Source: Thetidibacter halocola
Lineage (GTDB): Bacteria; Pseudomonadota; Alphaproteobacteria; Rhodobacterales; Rhodobacteraceae
Direction: 5' to 3'
DNA length: 64,000 nt
Assembly (NCBI RefSeq): GCF_018224955.1
Contig: NZ_JAGTUU010000006.1
Location: forward strand, 62,001-126,000
The position numbers were made by a program, and so were the translations under genes. Below the pieces are notes generated by a model. The model made no database searches. It had not been told where the DNA came from and worked only from the letters and a program-made list of their open reading frames with translations. Shown piece by piece: positions 17,399 to 25,251 of the stretch; position 1 is the first letter of the stretch, and every line of letters begins with the position of its first letter.

Positions 17399-19804
17399 TC
17401 AGAAATCCTCCCAGATGTCGGAACCTCCGGCCACCTTTCGCGCCGGGGCGGGATCAGGCTTTGCCGGGCTCGCTGCCGAGTTCTTCCATGTGCTTGCGGC
17501 CTCCGTCCGGGCGGGCTTTGGCGCGGCGGGGGCTGGTCTTGCCGAGGCATCCGGCTGCGGGGCGTCTTCGATCAGTCTAAGCCCGGAGAAGCGCGTCACG
17601 ATGGTGCGCATTTCCTCGGACTTGGTCATCAGTTGCCGCCCAGAGGCCGCGCTTTCCTGGACCATGGCTGCGTTTTCCTGCGTGACCTTGTCGAGCATCG
17701 TAATGCCGTTGTTGATTTCGGCGAGACCCGTAGCCTGCTCGGCCGAACCCGAGGCGATCGCCTCGATCTGGCCGGTGACGTGGCTCACCTCTGCGAGAAT
17801 GTCCTCGATCGCCTTGCCCATGTCCGAAACCAGCCTGACCCCGTTCGAGACATTGTCCGAGGAGTTGGCGATCAGGCTGCGGATCTCGGAGGCGCTGTCG
17901 GACGACCGCTGCGCCAGTGCCCGCACCTCGGATGCCACCACGGCGAAGCCGCGTCCGACTTCTCCGGCGCGCGCCGCCTCGACCCCGGCATTCAGGGCCA
18001 GCAGGTTGGTCTGGAAGGCGATATCCTCCATCACCTGGATGATCTGGCCGATCTGCTTGGACGATGTCTCGATCGAGCCCATCGCATCGACGGCCCGCAT
18101 GCGCACTTCCTGGCCGTTCTCGGCCTGCTGGCGCGCCTTGGCGGCGGCACTGACGATCTCGCGGGCACCCTGCGCGGTGGAGGACACGCTTTTCGTGATC
18201 TCCTCCATCGCGGCGGCGGTCTGCTCGAGGGTGGCCGCCTGGTTTTCCGTTCTCTGCGACAGGTTGTCGGCACCCGAACTGAGCGTGCGTGCATCCTCAT
18301 CGATATCGTCGGCGACGCTGCGCAACTCGGTGACGATCTGGCCCAACGACTCGACCGTTGCGTTGAAATTCTCCCGCAGGACCTCGAAAGCCTCGGGGAA
18401 ATGTTCGTCGATGACGCAATCAAGCCGGCCCTTGGCCAGTTCGTCCAGCGCACCGCCCACGCGCTGCATGACCTGCATCTGTTCGGCGGCGCGGTTTTCC
18501 CGTTCCTTCATGGCCTCGCGACCGGCCTCGAGCTCGCGCTTGAAATTCTCCAGCGCGCGGGCGATGTCGCCGAGTTCGTCCCCGGTCTTGGTCTGCGCGA
18601 CCAGCTTTTCATACCGTCCCGCAGCGATATCCTTGACGCTCTCCGAGAGGGCAAGAATGCGGCCGACCACGTAGCGGGCGATCAGGTAGGCGACCGCCCC
18701 AACGATCAGGACAACGAACAGGATCTGGTACAGGCTCGTCTTGGCCAGCGCGTGTTCGGTGGCCAGGGCCTCGTCCAGGTCCTGCTCAAGCACGACGAAA
18801 AGAGGCTTGCCGCCGAAATCAACCGGCTCCAGCTCAACCAGGACGGGATTGCCGGACAAGCCGGGACCGCCTTCCATCATGCGGCTTTCCCCGGCGGTCA
18901 GGCCCGAAAGATGCGGCAGGTCGGGCAGCCTCTGCAGGACGTCATGCCCGCCGTCGAACCGCGACGCCGAACGCGCGATGCCATCCGCTCCCGTCACATA
19001 GACCAGGCCTGTCTTGCCCAGTATCGCGGAATCGGAAACGATGCGCACGATCTGGTCGATCGGAACCTGCAAGGCCACAACGCCGATCCTCGCACCATTC
19101 CGGTCGAAGGCCGGCATCGCGGCGAACATGGCCGGCGCACCGGCGCTGGGTTGATAGCGTGCGAAATCCGTGAAATGGACGGCACCCGGCTCGGCATCTA
19201 CCGAGGCGCGGAACGCCTCGCCCAGGCCGCTGGCGGCATAGGGGCCGTCGATGAAATTCGTTGCGAAATCGGTCTCCTTGAAGACCGAATAGACCAGGTT
19301 CCCGGCCCGGTCGAAGAGGAACAGGTCGTAATACCCGCGCGTCTGCTGGATGTCGCGGAATCCGGCATGGAACGTGGCATGCGCCTTGGACCACAGGGAC
19401 CGGTCGCCGGCATCGTCCAATGCGTCTTTCTCGCCCACCGGGTTCGGATTGTCGGTGATGTAGAGTCTTTGCAGCGTTTCGGTGGGGTTCTGCATCCCCA
19501 TCACCCAGCCCTGCGAGAAGGCCGCGATGGCCTCGCGCGTCGCCTTGTTGGCCGACAGACCCTGAAGGTCGGTGGTGATGTTGTCGATCCACCCCTCGAG
19601 CCCCGAGACGCGATCGGCAAGGAACTGGTCATAGGCCAGCGTCCGCTGCCGTTCCAACGCGTCCTTTGCCAGGTAAAGAGATGCCAGGGCCACCGCAACG
19701 GTGATCAGAACAGTCGGAACCACGATCAGGATCGGCACCTTCCATCGCAGCGAGAGGCGCTTCCAGTGATTGCGGCGATATTTCTCTTTCGGCGTTTCCG
19801 TCAT
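17399..19804 (-). CDS. methyl-accepting chemotaxis protein with C-terminal CheR-docking tail
   Basis: 801 residues from ATG 19804. Layout: TM1 about 22-46, a large periplasmic sensing region (about 50-325, Cache-like with [20 protein letters not shown]), TM2 about 328-350, HAMP, a HAMP-like/DUF spacer, and the cytoplasmic signalling hairpin with [20 protein letters not shown]. After a Pro/Ala-rich flexible linker the protein ends in SDIWEDF, an xWxxF pentapeptide like the NWETF tail that tethers CheR/CheB. It senses a small molecule outside the cell; the ligand is unknown. No che genes lie nearby. Confidence 0.88.
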   Translation of the reverse strand: MTETPKEKYRRNHWKRLSLRWKVPILIVVPTVLITVAVALASLYLAKDALERQRTLAYDQFLADRVSGLEGWIDNITTDLQGLSANKATREAIAAFSQGWVMGMQNPTETLQRLYITDNPNPVGEKDALDDAGDRSLWSKAHATFHAGFRDIQQTRGYYDLFLFDRAGNLVYSVFKETDFATNFIDGPYAASGLGEAFRASVDAEPGAVHFTDFARYQPSAGAPAMFAAMPAFDRNGARIGVVALQVPIDQIVRIVSDSAILGKTGLVYVTGADGIARSASRFDGGHDVLQRLPDLPHLSGLTAGESRMMEGGPGLSGNPVLVELEPVDFGGKPLFVVLEQDLDEALATEHALAKTSLYQILFVVLIVGAVAYLIARYVVGRILALSESVKDIAAGRYEKLVAQTKTGDELGDIARALENFKRELEAGREAMKERENRAAEQMQVMQRVGGALDELAKGRLDCVIDEHFPEAFEVLRENFNATVESLGQIVTELRSVADDIDEDARTLSSGADNLSQRTENQAATLEQTAAAMEEITKSVSSTAQGAREIVSAAAKARQQAENGQEVRMRAVDAMGSIETSSKQIGQIIQVMEDIAFQTNLLALNAGVEAARAGEVGRGFAVVASEVRALAQRSSDSASEIRSLIANSSDNVSNGVRLVSDMGKAIEDILAEVSHVTGQIEAIASGSAEQATGLAEINNGITMLDKVTQENAAMVQESAASGRQLMTKSEEMRTIVTRFSGLRLIEDAPQPDASARPAPAAPKPARTEAASTWKNSAASPAKPDPAPARKVAGGSDIWEDF

Positions 19805-19980
19805 CTTCCACTCCGGACCAATCAGGGAGCAGGGAAGCACGCGAAACTTGACATAGGTTTAATCCGGCCCGTCGATTTGGCGTCCGCCGGAATCCGGCCC
19901 GCATACACACCGCGTGATTGCCCCCGTTCGCAGGCTTCGCTATCTGTGGCGCTGCATCGGGTTCAGCAGGAGACAGGACA

Positions 19981-21636
19981 ATGGCGGCCTATCAGTATGT
20001 CTATCACATGGATGGCGTGTCCAAGACCTATCCGGGCGGAAAGAAATGCTTTGAAAACATTCGGTTGAACTTTCTTCCCGGCGTGAAGATCGGTGTTGTC
20101 GGCGTCAACGGCGCGGGCAAGTCGACCCTGATGCGGATCATGGCCGGCATCGACAAGGACTATTCCGGCGAAGCCTGGGCGGCCGAGGGCGTGCGCGTGG
20201 GCTATCTGCCGCAGGAACCCGAACTCGACGCCACCAAGACCGTGCGCGAGAACGTCATGCTTGGTGTCGCCGCCAAGAAAGCCAAGCTCGACAAGTACAA
20301 CGAACTGGCCATGAACTACTCTGACGAGACCGCCGACGAGATGGCGCAGCTTCAGGACGAAATCGATTCCCAGAACCTGTGGGACCTCGACAGCCAGATC
20401 GACGTCGCGATGGAGGCGCTGCGCTGCCCGCCCGACGATGCCGACGTGACCCGGCTTTCGGGCGGTGAAAAGCGCCGCGTCGCGCTGTGCAAGTTGCTGC
20501 TCGAGGCGCCCGAGATGCTGCTGCTCGACGAACCGACGAACCACCTCGACGCCGAGACGATCGCCTGGCTGCAGAACCACCTGATCGAATACAAGGGCAC
20601 GATCCTCATCATCACCCACGACCGGTACTTCCTCGACGACATCACGGGCTGGATCCTGGAACTCGACCGCGGCCGGGGCGTTCCCTACGAGGGCAATTAC
20701 TCGGCCTGGCTGGAACAGAAGGCCAAGCGGCTGGAGCAGGAAGCGCGCGAGGACAAGGCCAAGCAGAAGACGCTGGAACGCGAACTGGAATGGATGCGGC
20801 AGGGCGCCAAGGCGCGCCAGGCCAAGTCCAAGGCACGGATCAACGCCTATAACGAGATGGCCAGCCAATCCGAACGCGAAAAGGTCGGCCGCGCGCAGAT
20901 CATTATCCCCTCGGGTCCGCGCCTCGGCCAGAAGGTGATCGAGGTCGAGCACCTGACCAAGGCAATGGGCGACAAGCTGCTGATCGAGGACCTGACCTTT
21001 TCCCTGCCGCCGGGCGGCATCGTCGGCGTGATCGGCCCCAACGGCGCGGGCAAGTCGACCCTGTTCAGGATGCTGACCGGGCAGGAACAGCCCGACGGCG
21101 GCACGATCGAACTGGGCGACACGGTGAAGCTGGCCTATGTAGACCAGTCCCGCGACGACCTGGAACCGAACGCCACCGTGTGGGAGGCGATCTCGGGCGG
21201 TGCGGAACTGATCAAGCTGGGCGATGCCGAGGTGAACAGCCGCGCCTATTGCGGCGCCTTCAACTTCAAGGGCGGCGACCAGCAGAAGAAGGTTGGCCTG
21301 CTGTCCGGGGGTGAGCGGAACCGGGTCCATATGGCCCGTCTGCTGAAATCCGGCGGCAACGTGATCCTGCTCGACGAACCGACCAACGACCTCGACGTCG
21401 AGACGCTGCGCGCGCTCGAGGATGCGCTGGTCGATTTCGCCGGCTGCGCCGTGGTGATCTCGCACGACCGCTTCTTCCTCGACCGGATCTGCACGCATAT
21501 CCTGGCCTTCGAGGGCGAGGCGCATGTGGAATGGTTCGAGGGCGGCTTCACCGACTACGAAGAGGACAAAAAACGGCGCCTTGGGGCCGATGCGGTTGAG
21601 CCGAAGCGGGTGAAGTTCAAGAAGTTTGTGAGGTAA
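19981..21636 (+). CDS. ettA: energy-dependent translational throttle protein EttA (ABC-F ATPase)
   Basis: 551 residues with two ABC cassettes: Walker A GVNGAGKST (about 43) and GPNGAGKST (about 354), signatures LSGGEKRR and LSGGERNR, Walker B LLLDEPTNHLD and LLDEPTNDLD, and the linker/arm region between them (about 240-320) typical of ABC-F proteins. EttA binds the ribosomal E site and gates entry into elongation according to ATP/ADP. No membrane segments. ATG 19981 lies at an AGGAGACAG ribosome site. Ends just before a perfect 11-bp hairpin. Confidence 0.92.
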   Translation: MAAYQYVYHMDGVSKTYPGGKKCFENIRLNFLPGVKIGVVGVNGAGKSTLMRIMAGIDKDYSGEAWAAEGVRVGYLPQEPELDATKTVRENVMLGVAAKKAKLDKYNELAMNYSDETADEMAQLQDEIDSQNLWDLDSQIDVAMEALRCPPDDADVTRLSGGEKRRVALCKLLLEAPEMLLLDEPTNHLDAETIAWLQNHLIEYKGTILIITHDRYFLDDITGWILELDRGRGVPYEGNYSAWLEQKAKRLEQEAREDKAKQKTLERELEWMRQGAKARQAKSKARINAYNEMASQSEREKVGRAQIIIPSGPRLGQKVIEVEHLTKAMGDKLLIEDLTFSLPPGGIVGVIGPNGAGKSTLFRMLTGQEQPDGGTIELGDTVKLAYVDQSRDDLEPNATVWEAISGGAELIKLGDAEVNSRAYCGAFNFKGGDQQKKVGLLSGGERNRVHMARLLKSGGNVILLDEPTNDLDVETLRALEDALVDFAGCAVVISHDRFFLDRICTHILAFEGEAHVEWFEGGFTDYEEDKKRRLGADAVEPKRVKFKKFVR

Positions 21637-21640
21637 CCCT

Positions 21641-21664
21641 CGCGTTTCGCGCACGCGAAACGCG
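21641..21664. terminator. perfect inverted repeat after ettA
   Basis: CGCGTTTCGCG, two bases (CA), then CGCGAAACGCG: an 11-bp perfect stem starting five bases after the ettA stop. It may act as a terminator for ettA, but no T-run follows. It also marks the boundary at which base composition drops. Confidence 0.5.
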
Positions 21665-21683
21665 ACGTGTCCGCGAAAGCGTT

Positions 21684-21710
21684 TTGACAGGGATAAAGCG
21701 CGTGTATACT
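21684..21710 (+). promoter_or_regulatory. sigma70-like promoter of the low-GC islet
   Basis: TTGACA (21684-21689), 15-base spacer, TATACT (21705-21710). Both boxes are near consensus, although the spacer is short of the usual 17. Such a strong E. coli-like match is unusual for this GC-rich genome and fits an acquired segment. Transcription would start near 21717. Confidence 0.5.
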
Positions 21711-21763
21711 AAGATGAAGTGTGTAGACTACGAACGACGACCGAAGTGGATGAACTTCTCGAG

Positions 21764-21922
21764 ATGAGTAGATTGAAAGCCTTCAGAAATGGCACTTTTC
21801 TGCATTCATCCTTTGTTGAGGACTTCACAGAGATTGGGCGACTCGAATTGGCACTTGACAAAGTACTTTTGATCAACCGAGTCCACATGCAAGCTTTGGC
21901 GGCGGCGCTAGGTTCACGCTGA
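21764..21922 (+). CDS. short ORF in the low-GC islet, unknown
   Basis: 52 codons from ATG 21764 (MSRLKAFRNGTFLHSSFVED); the frame stays open back to a GTG at 21719, which would be almost leaderless given the promoter just upstream. No recognised domain or membrane segment. It ends nine bases before the ATG of the following membrane-anchored protein, so the two could form an operon. AT-rich like that gene. Existence is uncertain. Confidence 0.35.
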   Translation: MSRLKAFRNGTFLHSSFVEDFTEIGRLELALDKVLLINRVHMQALAAALGSR

Positions 21923-21931
21923 GGTGGCGCC

Positions 21932-22912
21932 ATGAAATTCTTGATTTCCATTTGGCCCCATGTAATCTTTCTTTTTCTAAACTCAGTAATCGTAGTGGCG
22001 AATACAGTATTCCCCTGGTATTTGAATAAGGAAGATATAAAAATTGTCGGAATAGATGCCCTAGTTGACGAAGTGGAGTATGAAGTTCCAAACAATGCAG
22101 CGCGTCTTATTTTTCGCGAGATCAACAATGAAACCGAGTCATACAGATCAATTGTGAACTCTGGATGCATTCAGGGTCTGCAGGAGCGCTTGGTAACTTT
22201 AAGGTGTCGCGGACCAATTGAGGTCATTCTTTCTGAGGCCATAGATTCAGCTACTAGAAATCTGGCTAAGAAGCGTGACGCCATCGAGCAGGGTGACCCT
22301 TCATCTGTAGCATTTGCTGAGGCGTTTAAAGAAGAGTTTGAACAAGCTTCTATCAGATTTACTCTGATCGAAGCGCTTGGACGATTGACTTTAGCAGAAG
22401 GCATTCTGAAAGATCAATATGTGGACGGCTGGAAACTTAGCGTTCAGGGTCTTCTAAAGAGTCTCATCGAAGAAGAACTACGGCTAATCGACGACGCCAA
22501 GCGCGCACTGGCAGAGCTTTTGGCTTTACCAGAAGAACCCGTTCCATCTGGTCATCTTGTTCTCCGAGTATCAATAATGAATGTGGGCCGGGAAAGCGGA
22601 TTTGTTTTTTCTAGTGGAGATTTTGAGTATGCGAATGAGACTCTAAAATTTACTACAGTCAGAAGTCAAGACTTGGGTAATCCTTGGTCTATTGCTGACG
22701 CCACAATGAACCCGTTTGACCAAGGGCGCGCCGGATTCCTATTCTTCACGCTTGATCCGTCAAATAGCGAGAGGTCGAAGGCCAGCTTTCGCCGGCTTAT
22801 AACTTCTCGAGTCCCAGTGGATTATCGCTTTTCAATCAACACGACGCAGGGTCAAATTGAATTTAACTCATCGATAAACTCAGAACCAATGAGTCTTGAA
22901 CTTTATCGTTAA
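21932..22912 (+). CDS. membrane-anchored protein of unknown function in a low-GC islet
   Basis: 326 residues. One N-terminal hydrophobic segment (FLISIWPHVIFLFLNSVIVV, residues 3-22) anchors it. A mostly helical, charged central part (about 95-205) is followed by a beta-rich C-terminal domain (about 210-326) rich in Ser, Asn and Phe. I recognise no family. Ribosome site GAGGTGG before the ATG. Base composition is clearly lower in GC (by eye near 45 percent) and codon use is unlike every neighbour (many ATA, AGA, TTA codons), which suggests recent horizontal acquisition. No integrase, repeat pair or toxin-antitoxin partner is visible. Confidence 0.6.
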   Translation: MKFLISIWPHVIFLFLNSVIVVANTVFPWYLNKEDIKIVGIDALVDEVEYEVPNNAARLIFREINNETESYRSIVNSGCIQGLQERLVTLRCRGPIEVILSEAIDSATRNLAKKRDAIEQGDPSSVAFAEAFKEEFEQASIRFTLIEALGRLTLAEGILKDQYVDGWKLSVQGLLKSLIEEELRLIDDAKRALAELLALPEEPVPSGHLVLRVSIMNVGRESGFVFSSGDFEYANETLKFTTVRSQDLGNPWSIADATMNPFDQGRAGFLFFTLDPSNSERSKASFRRLITSRVPVDYRFSINTTQGQIEFNSSINSEPMSLELYR

Positions 22913-23318
22913 CAGAAGGTCTTCCGTCTTCCATTGAAGAAAGTTGAGAAGTCTCTGCCCGTCGAACGCAGGTGCTTTATCCCGACCAAGTCCACGCGCA
23001 GAAGGAACGTCTCGCCAACGGCACCCAAAGCGCCGCCGCGTGGGGGCGCGTCATGCCGAAGGCATGCCTGTGGCATGACGCTCACGCGGCGGGGCTGACG
23101 CCCCTTGTTCCGCACGGCTGGTTCTTCGCTCAACCGGATGCCGGCTCACAGTGCGCCGTTCCCGCACACCCTCCGCCCCTGAACAGACACGGCTTGCCAG
23201 CCTATAGCGCGCAACCCAACCCGGCGCGCGCCGCCAGACTCCCGGCCCAAACCCAGGCATGTGTGCTATACTTGTGCCACGCCCGCACCTTGCGGGACGA
23301 ATTCAATAGGAGAAAGTC
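22913..23318. other. 406-bp intergenic stretch
   Basis: No gene that I can support. The first 50 bases keep the low-GC composition of the islet, then it returns to high GC. It contains the inverted repeat at 23034-23091 and, at its right end, a TATACT -10-like box (23267-23272) without a good -35, ahead of an AGGAGAAAG ribosome site for the next gene. Small open frames here have poor codon use. Confidence 0.5.
23034..23091. repeat. interrupted inverted repeat in the intergenic stretch
   Basis: Two nested matching arm pairs: CGCCGCGTG (23034-23042) with CACGCGGCG (23083-23091), and GCGTCATGCC (23048-23057) with GGCATGACGC (23072-23081). The centre holds a further small repeat (ATGCCGAAGGCAT). 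Together they would fold to a long stem in RNA. It resembles the GC-rich intergenic hairpins elsewhere in the window but is not the same sequence. Confidence 0.5.
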
Positions 23319-23801
23319 ATGTTTTCAATCCGTTTTCCCGCCGCCCTCGCGGCCGGGTTTTTCGCCTGTTCCACACTTCCTGCCTTGGCCGAAACCATCG
23401 ATGTCACGGGCACCGGCCACGGCACATCGACCACCCAGGTGATGCCCGTCAGCGAAAGCCTGATCGTGGTCAGCGCCACTTCGATGTATGAGCGGTTCGA
23501 AACCGCCAACCCGATGAATCCCTTCGCCTCCGCCTCCGGCCCCTGCTTCGGCGCGATGAAGATCGACAAAGGCGCGGTTTCGGGCGGTGGGCTCTGCCGC
23601 TACACCGACAGCGACGGCGACGTCGCGGTGGTCAACTGGATGGCCAAGGCCATGACCGCCGAGGGCCGCACCCAAGGCGACTGGATGATCGAAGGCGGCA
23701 CCGGGAAATGGGCCACCATCACCGGCGGCGGCACGTTCGACGCGGGCGAAATGGATGGGGCCTATACCAACAAGATCACCGGTTCGGTCACGACGAACTG
23801 A
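23319..23801 (+). CDS. secreted protein of unknown function
   Basis: 160 residues with a signal peptide (MFSIRFPAALAAGFFACSTL ... ALAE). The mature part has a Gly-rich beta pattern (GDWMIEGGTGKWATITGGGTFDAG) that recalls allene-oxide-cyclase-like/dirigent-like small barrels in which GGTGKF repeats occur; I would not assign a function. Two cysteines (PCFG, GLCRY) may form a disulfide. AGGAGAAAG ribosome site. Single gene, followed by a hairpin. Confidence 0.7.
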   Translation: MFSIRFPAALAAGFFACSTLPALAETIDVTGTGHGTSTTQVMPVSESLIVVSATSMYERFETANPMNPFASASGPCFGAMKIDKGAVSGGGLCRYTDSDGDVAVVNWMAKAMTAEGRTQGDWMIEGGTGKWATITGGGTFDAGEMDGAYTNKITGSVTTN

Positions 23802-23811
23802 GCCCAAGGGC

Positions 23812-23838
23812 CCGCGCTGCCGGTCTTCGGCGGCGCGG
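23812..23838 (+). terminator. hairpin terminator after the secreted-protein gene
   Basis: 11-bp stem with one G-U pair (CCGCGCTGCCG / CGGCGGCGCGG) around a five-base loop, ten bases after the stop codon. No strong U-tract follows. Confidence 0.5.
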
Positions 23839-23901
23839 TCAGACCCCGGGCGCCTGGGCCGTACCAGACAACCCGCGACGCGCATGGGGGATGTCCCGCC
23901 C

Positions 23902-24105
23902 TCAGTTGTACGCCGTGCCCGGCTTCACGCCCAGCATCTTGAAGATCGTCGCCGCCGGGCAGAAGCCCGTGAAGGCCGATTGCAGCAGGTTCAGCCCGAT
24001 GAATGCGGTGAACAGCATCCACCAGGGCGACACCAACCAGGTCAGCGCCACGCTCAGCAGCACCATCACGCCGGCAAAGGCCAGAACGGCTCGGTCGAGG
24101 GTCAT
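23902..24105 (-). CDS. DUF2892 (YgaP-like) inner-membrane protein
   Basis: 67 residues starting MTLDRAVLAFAGVMVLLSVA. Two membrane helices, the second followed by GFCPAATIFKMLGVKPG, the hallmark of the DUF2892/YgaP membrane domain. These proteins occur in sulfide/persulfide-handling operons controlled by BigR/SqrR-type repressors. A perfect ATTC-N8-GAAT palindrome lies 68 bp upstream, supporting such control. No rhodanese domain is fused and no sulfur dioxygenase gene is adjacent. Confidence 0.8.
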   Translation of the reverse strand: MTLDRAVLAFAGVMVLLSVALTWLVSPWWMLFTAFIGLNLLQSAFTGFCPAATIFKMLGVKPGTAYN

Positions 24106-24172
24106 TGTCAGTCTCCTGTCTGTCGCGGGCGGAACCCGCCCGTTGCGGGCCATCATATCATGGCTCTTACAA

Positions 24173-24188
24173 ATTCCATATATGGAAT
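24173..24188. promoter_or_regulatory. ATTC-N8-GAAT palindromic operator, SqrR/BigR-like
   Basis: ATTCCATATATGGAAT is a perfect 16-bp palindrome in the space between the DUF2892 gene (leftward, start 24105) and the end of the LysR gene. It fits ATTC-N8-GAAT, the motif I recall for Rhodobacter capsulatus SqrR, a persulfide-responsive repressor. The AT-rich centre stands out in a GC-rich region. Confidence 0.6.
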
Positions 24189-24212
24189 ATTTTGGCCGCG
24201 ACAAGATGGGCC

Positions 24213-25097
24213 TCAGCCCGAGGGCGCCCTCAGCAACCAGTCATGCACCAGCCGCGCCCTTTGCGACGCGTGGCGGTGCAGGCGGATGTAGAAATCCTCG
24301 TCCGTATGCATCTCGTCCGGCAAGAGCGGCACCAGCGCGCCACTCTCGAGGTAGCTGCGGGTCAGGCCGACCCAGCCCAGGACTGCCCCCATGTCATCCC
24401 GCGCTGCCTGCAACGCGATGACATAATTGTTCACCCGGTGATCCCGGCGGATCGGCCCGTCATGGCCCAGCGCGCGAAACCAGGCCTGCCAGTCGGTCCA
24501 GCCCGCCACCGCCGCCTCGAAATGGATCAGCGGCAGGCGGGCGAGGTCGCCCACGCCCGAGACGGGATGCGCGGCGGCGAAACGCGGGCTGCCCAGCGCC
24601 ATGATCCGGTCCTTGAACAGCACGCGGCAGGAAGGATCGTCGGGCACCACGCCGTAGTGGATGCTCAGGTCGCAATCGCCGCCCTCGACGTCCAGGTCGC
24701 TGACGATCTGCGCCACCGAGATGTCACCATGCCCCTTCCAGAACTGCGCCAGCTTGGGGGTCAGCCACAGGGAACTGACAGCCGTCGTCACCCGGATCGT
24801 GACCGAGGCCCGGTCGGAGCGCCGCCGCAACTGGTCCACCGCCTCGCCCATCGTCTCGAACCCGCGTTGCAGCGCCACCAGCAGGTAGGCGCCCGTCTCG
24901 GTCAGCTCGACTCCCCGGTGGTGGCGGCGGAACAGGTCGCAGCGCAGCTCGGCCTCCAGCGCCTTGACCTGGTGGCTGATCGCGGCGGGCGTCACGTTCA
25001 ACTCGCGCGCTGCGGCCTTGAAGCCGACATGGCGGGCGGCGGCCTCGAACGCCACAAGCGCGCTCATCGGGGGCAGGTCATAGGGACGCTTCGGCAA
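24213..25097 (-). CDS. LysR-family regulator, GcvA type
   Basis: About 294 residues. N-terminal HTH of the GcvA kind (LPPMSALVAFEAAARHVGFK ... TPAAISHQVKALE), then the substrate-binding domain. I place the start at TTG 25097, six bases after GAGG; a GTG at 25139 is also open but sits directly against its ribosome site. Divergent from the MttB-family gene with a 150-bp shared promoter region, so it likely regulates that gene, perhaps in response to a methylamine or betaine (inference). Confidence 0.8.
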   Translation of the reverse strand: MPKRPYDLPPMSALVAFEAAARHVGFKAAARELNVTPAAISHQVKALEAELRCDLFRRHHRGVELTETGAYLLVALQRGFETMGEAVDQLRRRSDRASVTIRVTTAVSSLWLTPKLAQFWKGHGDISVAQIVSDLDVEGGDCDLSIHYGVVPDDPSCRVLFKDRIMALGSPRFAAAHPVSGVGDLARLPLIHFEAAVAGWTDWQAWFRALGHDGPIRRDHRVNNYVIALQAARDDMGAVLGWVGLTRSYLESGALVPLLPDEMHTDEDFYIRLHRHASQRARLVHDWLLRAPSG

Positions 25098-25251
25098 GAT
25101 GACCTCAGGCAGGACAAGGACGAGGCGTCGACAGGACACTCCTCAAGCAGCATGCAGGATTAGCCCAGCTAGGCCAAGCGCAGGATTTCTGCGGTTGCCG
25201 GACGGCACCGGGCAGCACCACTCTGATCCAACGGAACCGGAGACGCCGCGC

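Noticed and set aside
16535-20068. A 1177-codon open frame on the plus strand
   Set aside because: It is antisense to dacB, nadD and the chemoreceptor and has no domain. An artefact of codon-third GC bias.
21641-22960. Prophage or genomic island remnant with integrase
   Set aside because: No integrase, attachment repeats, tRNA insertion or phage genes; only the low-GC composition.
23034-23091. CRISPR-like or REP array
   Set aside because: Only one inverted repeat unit, no spaced repetition.
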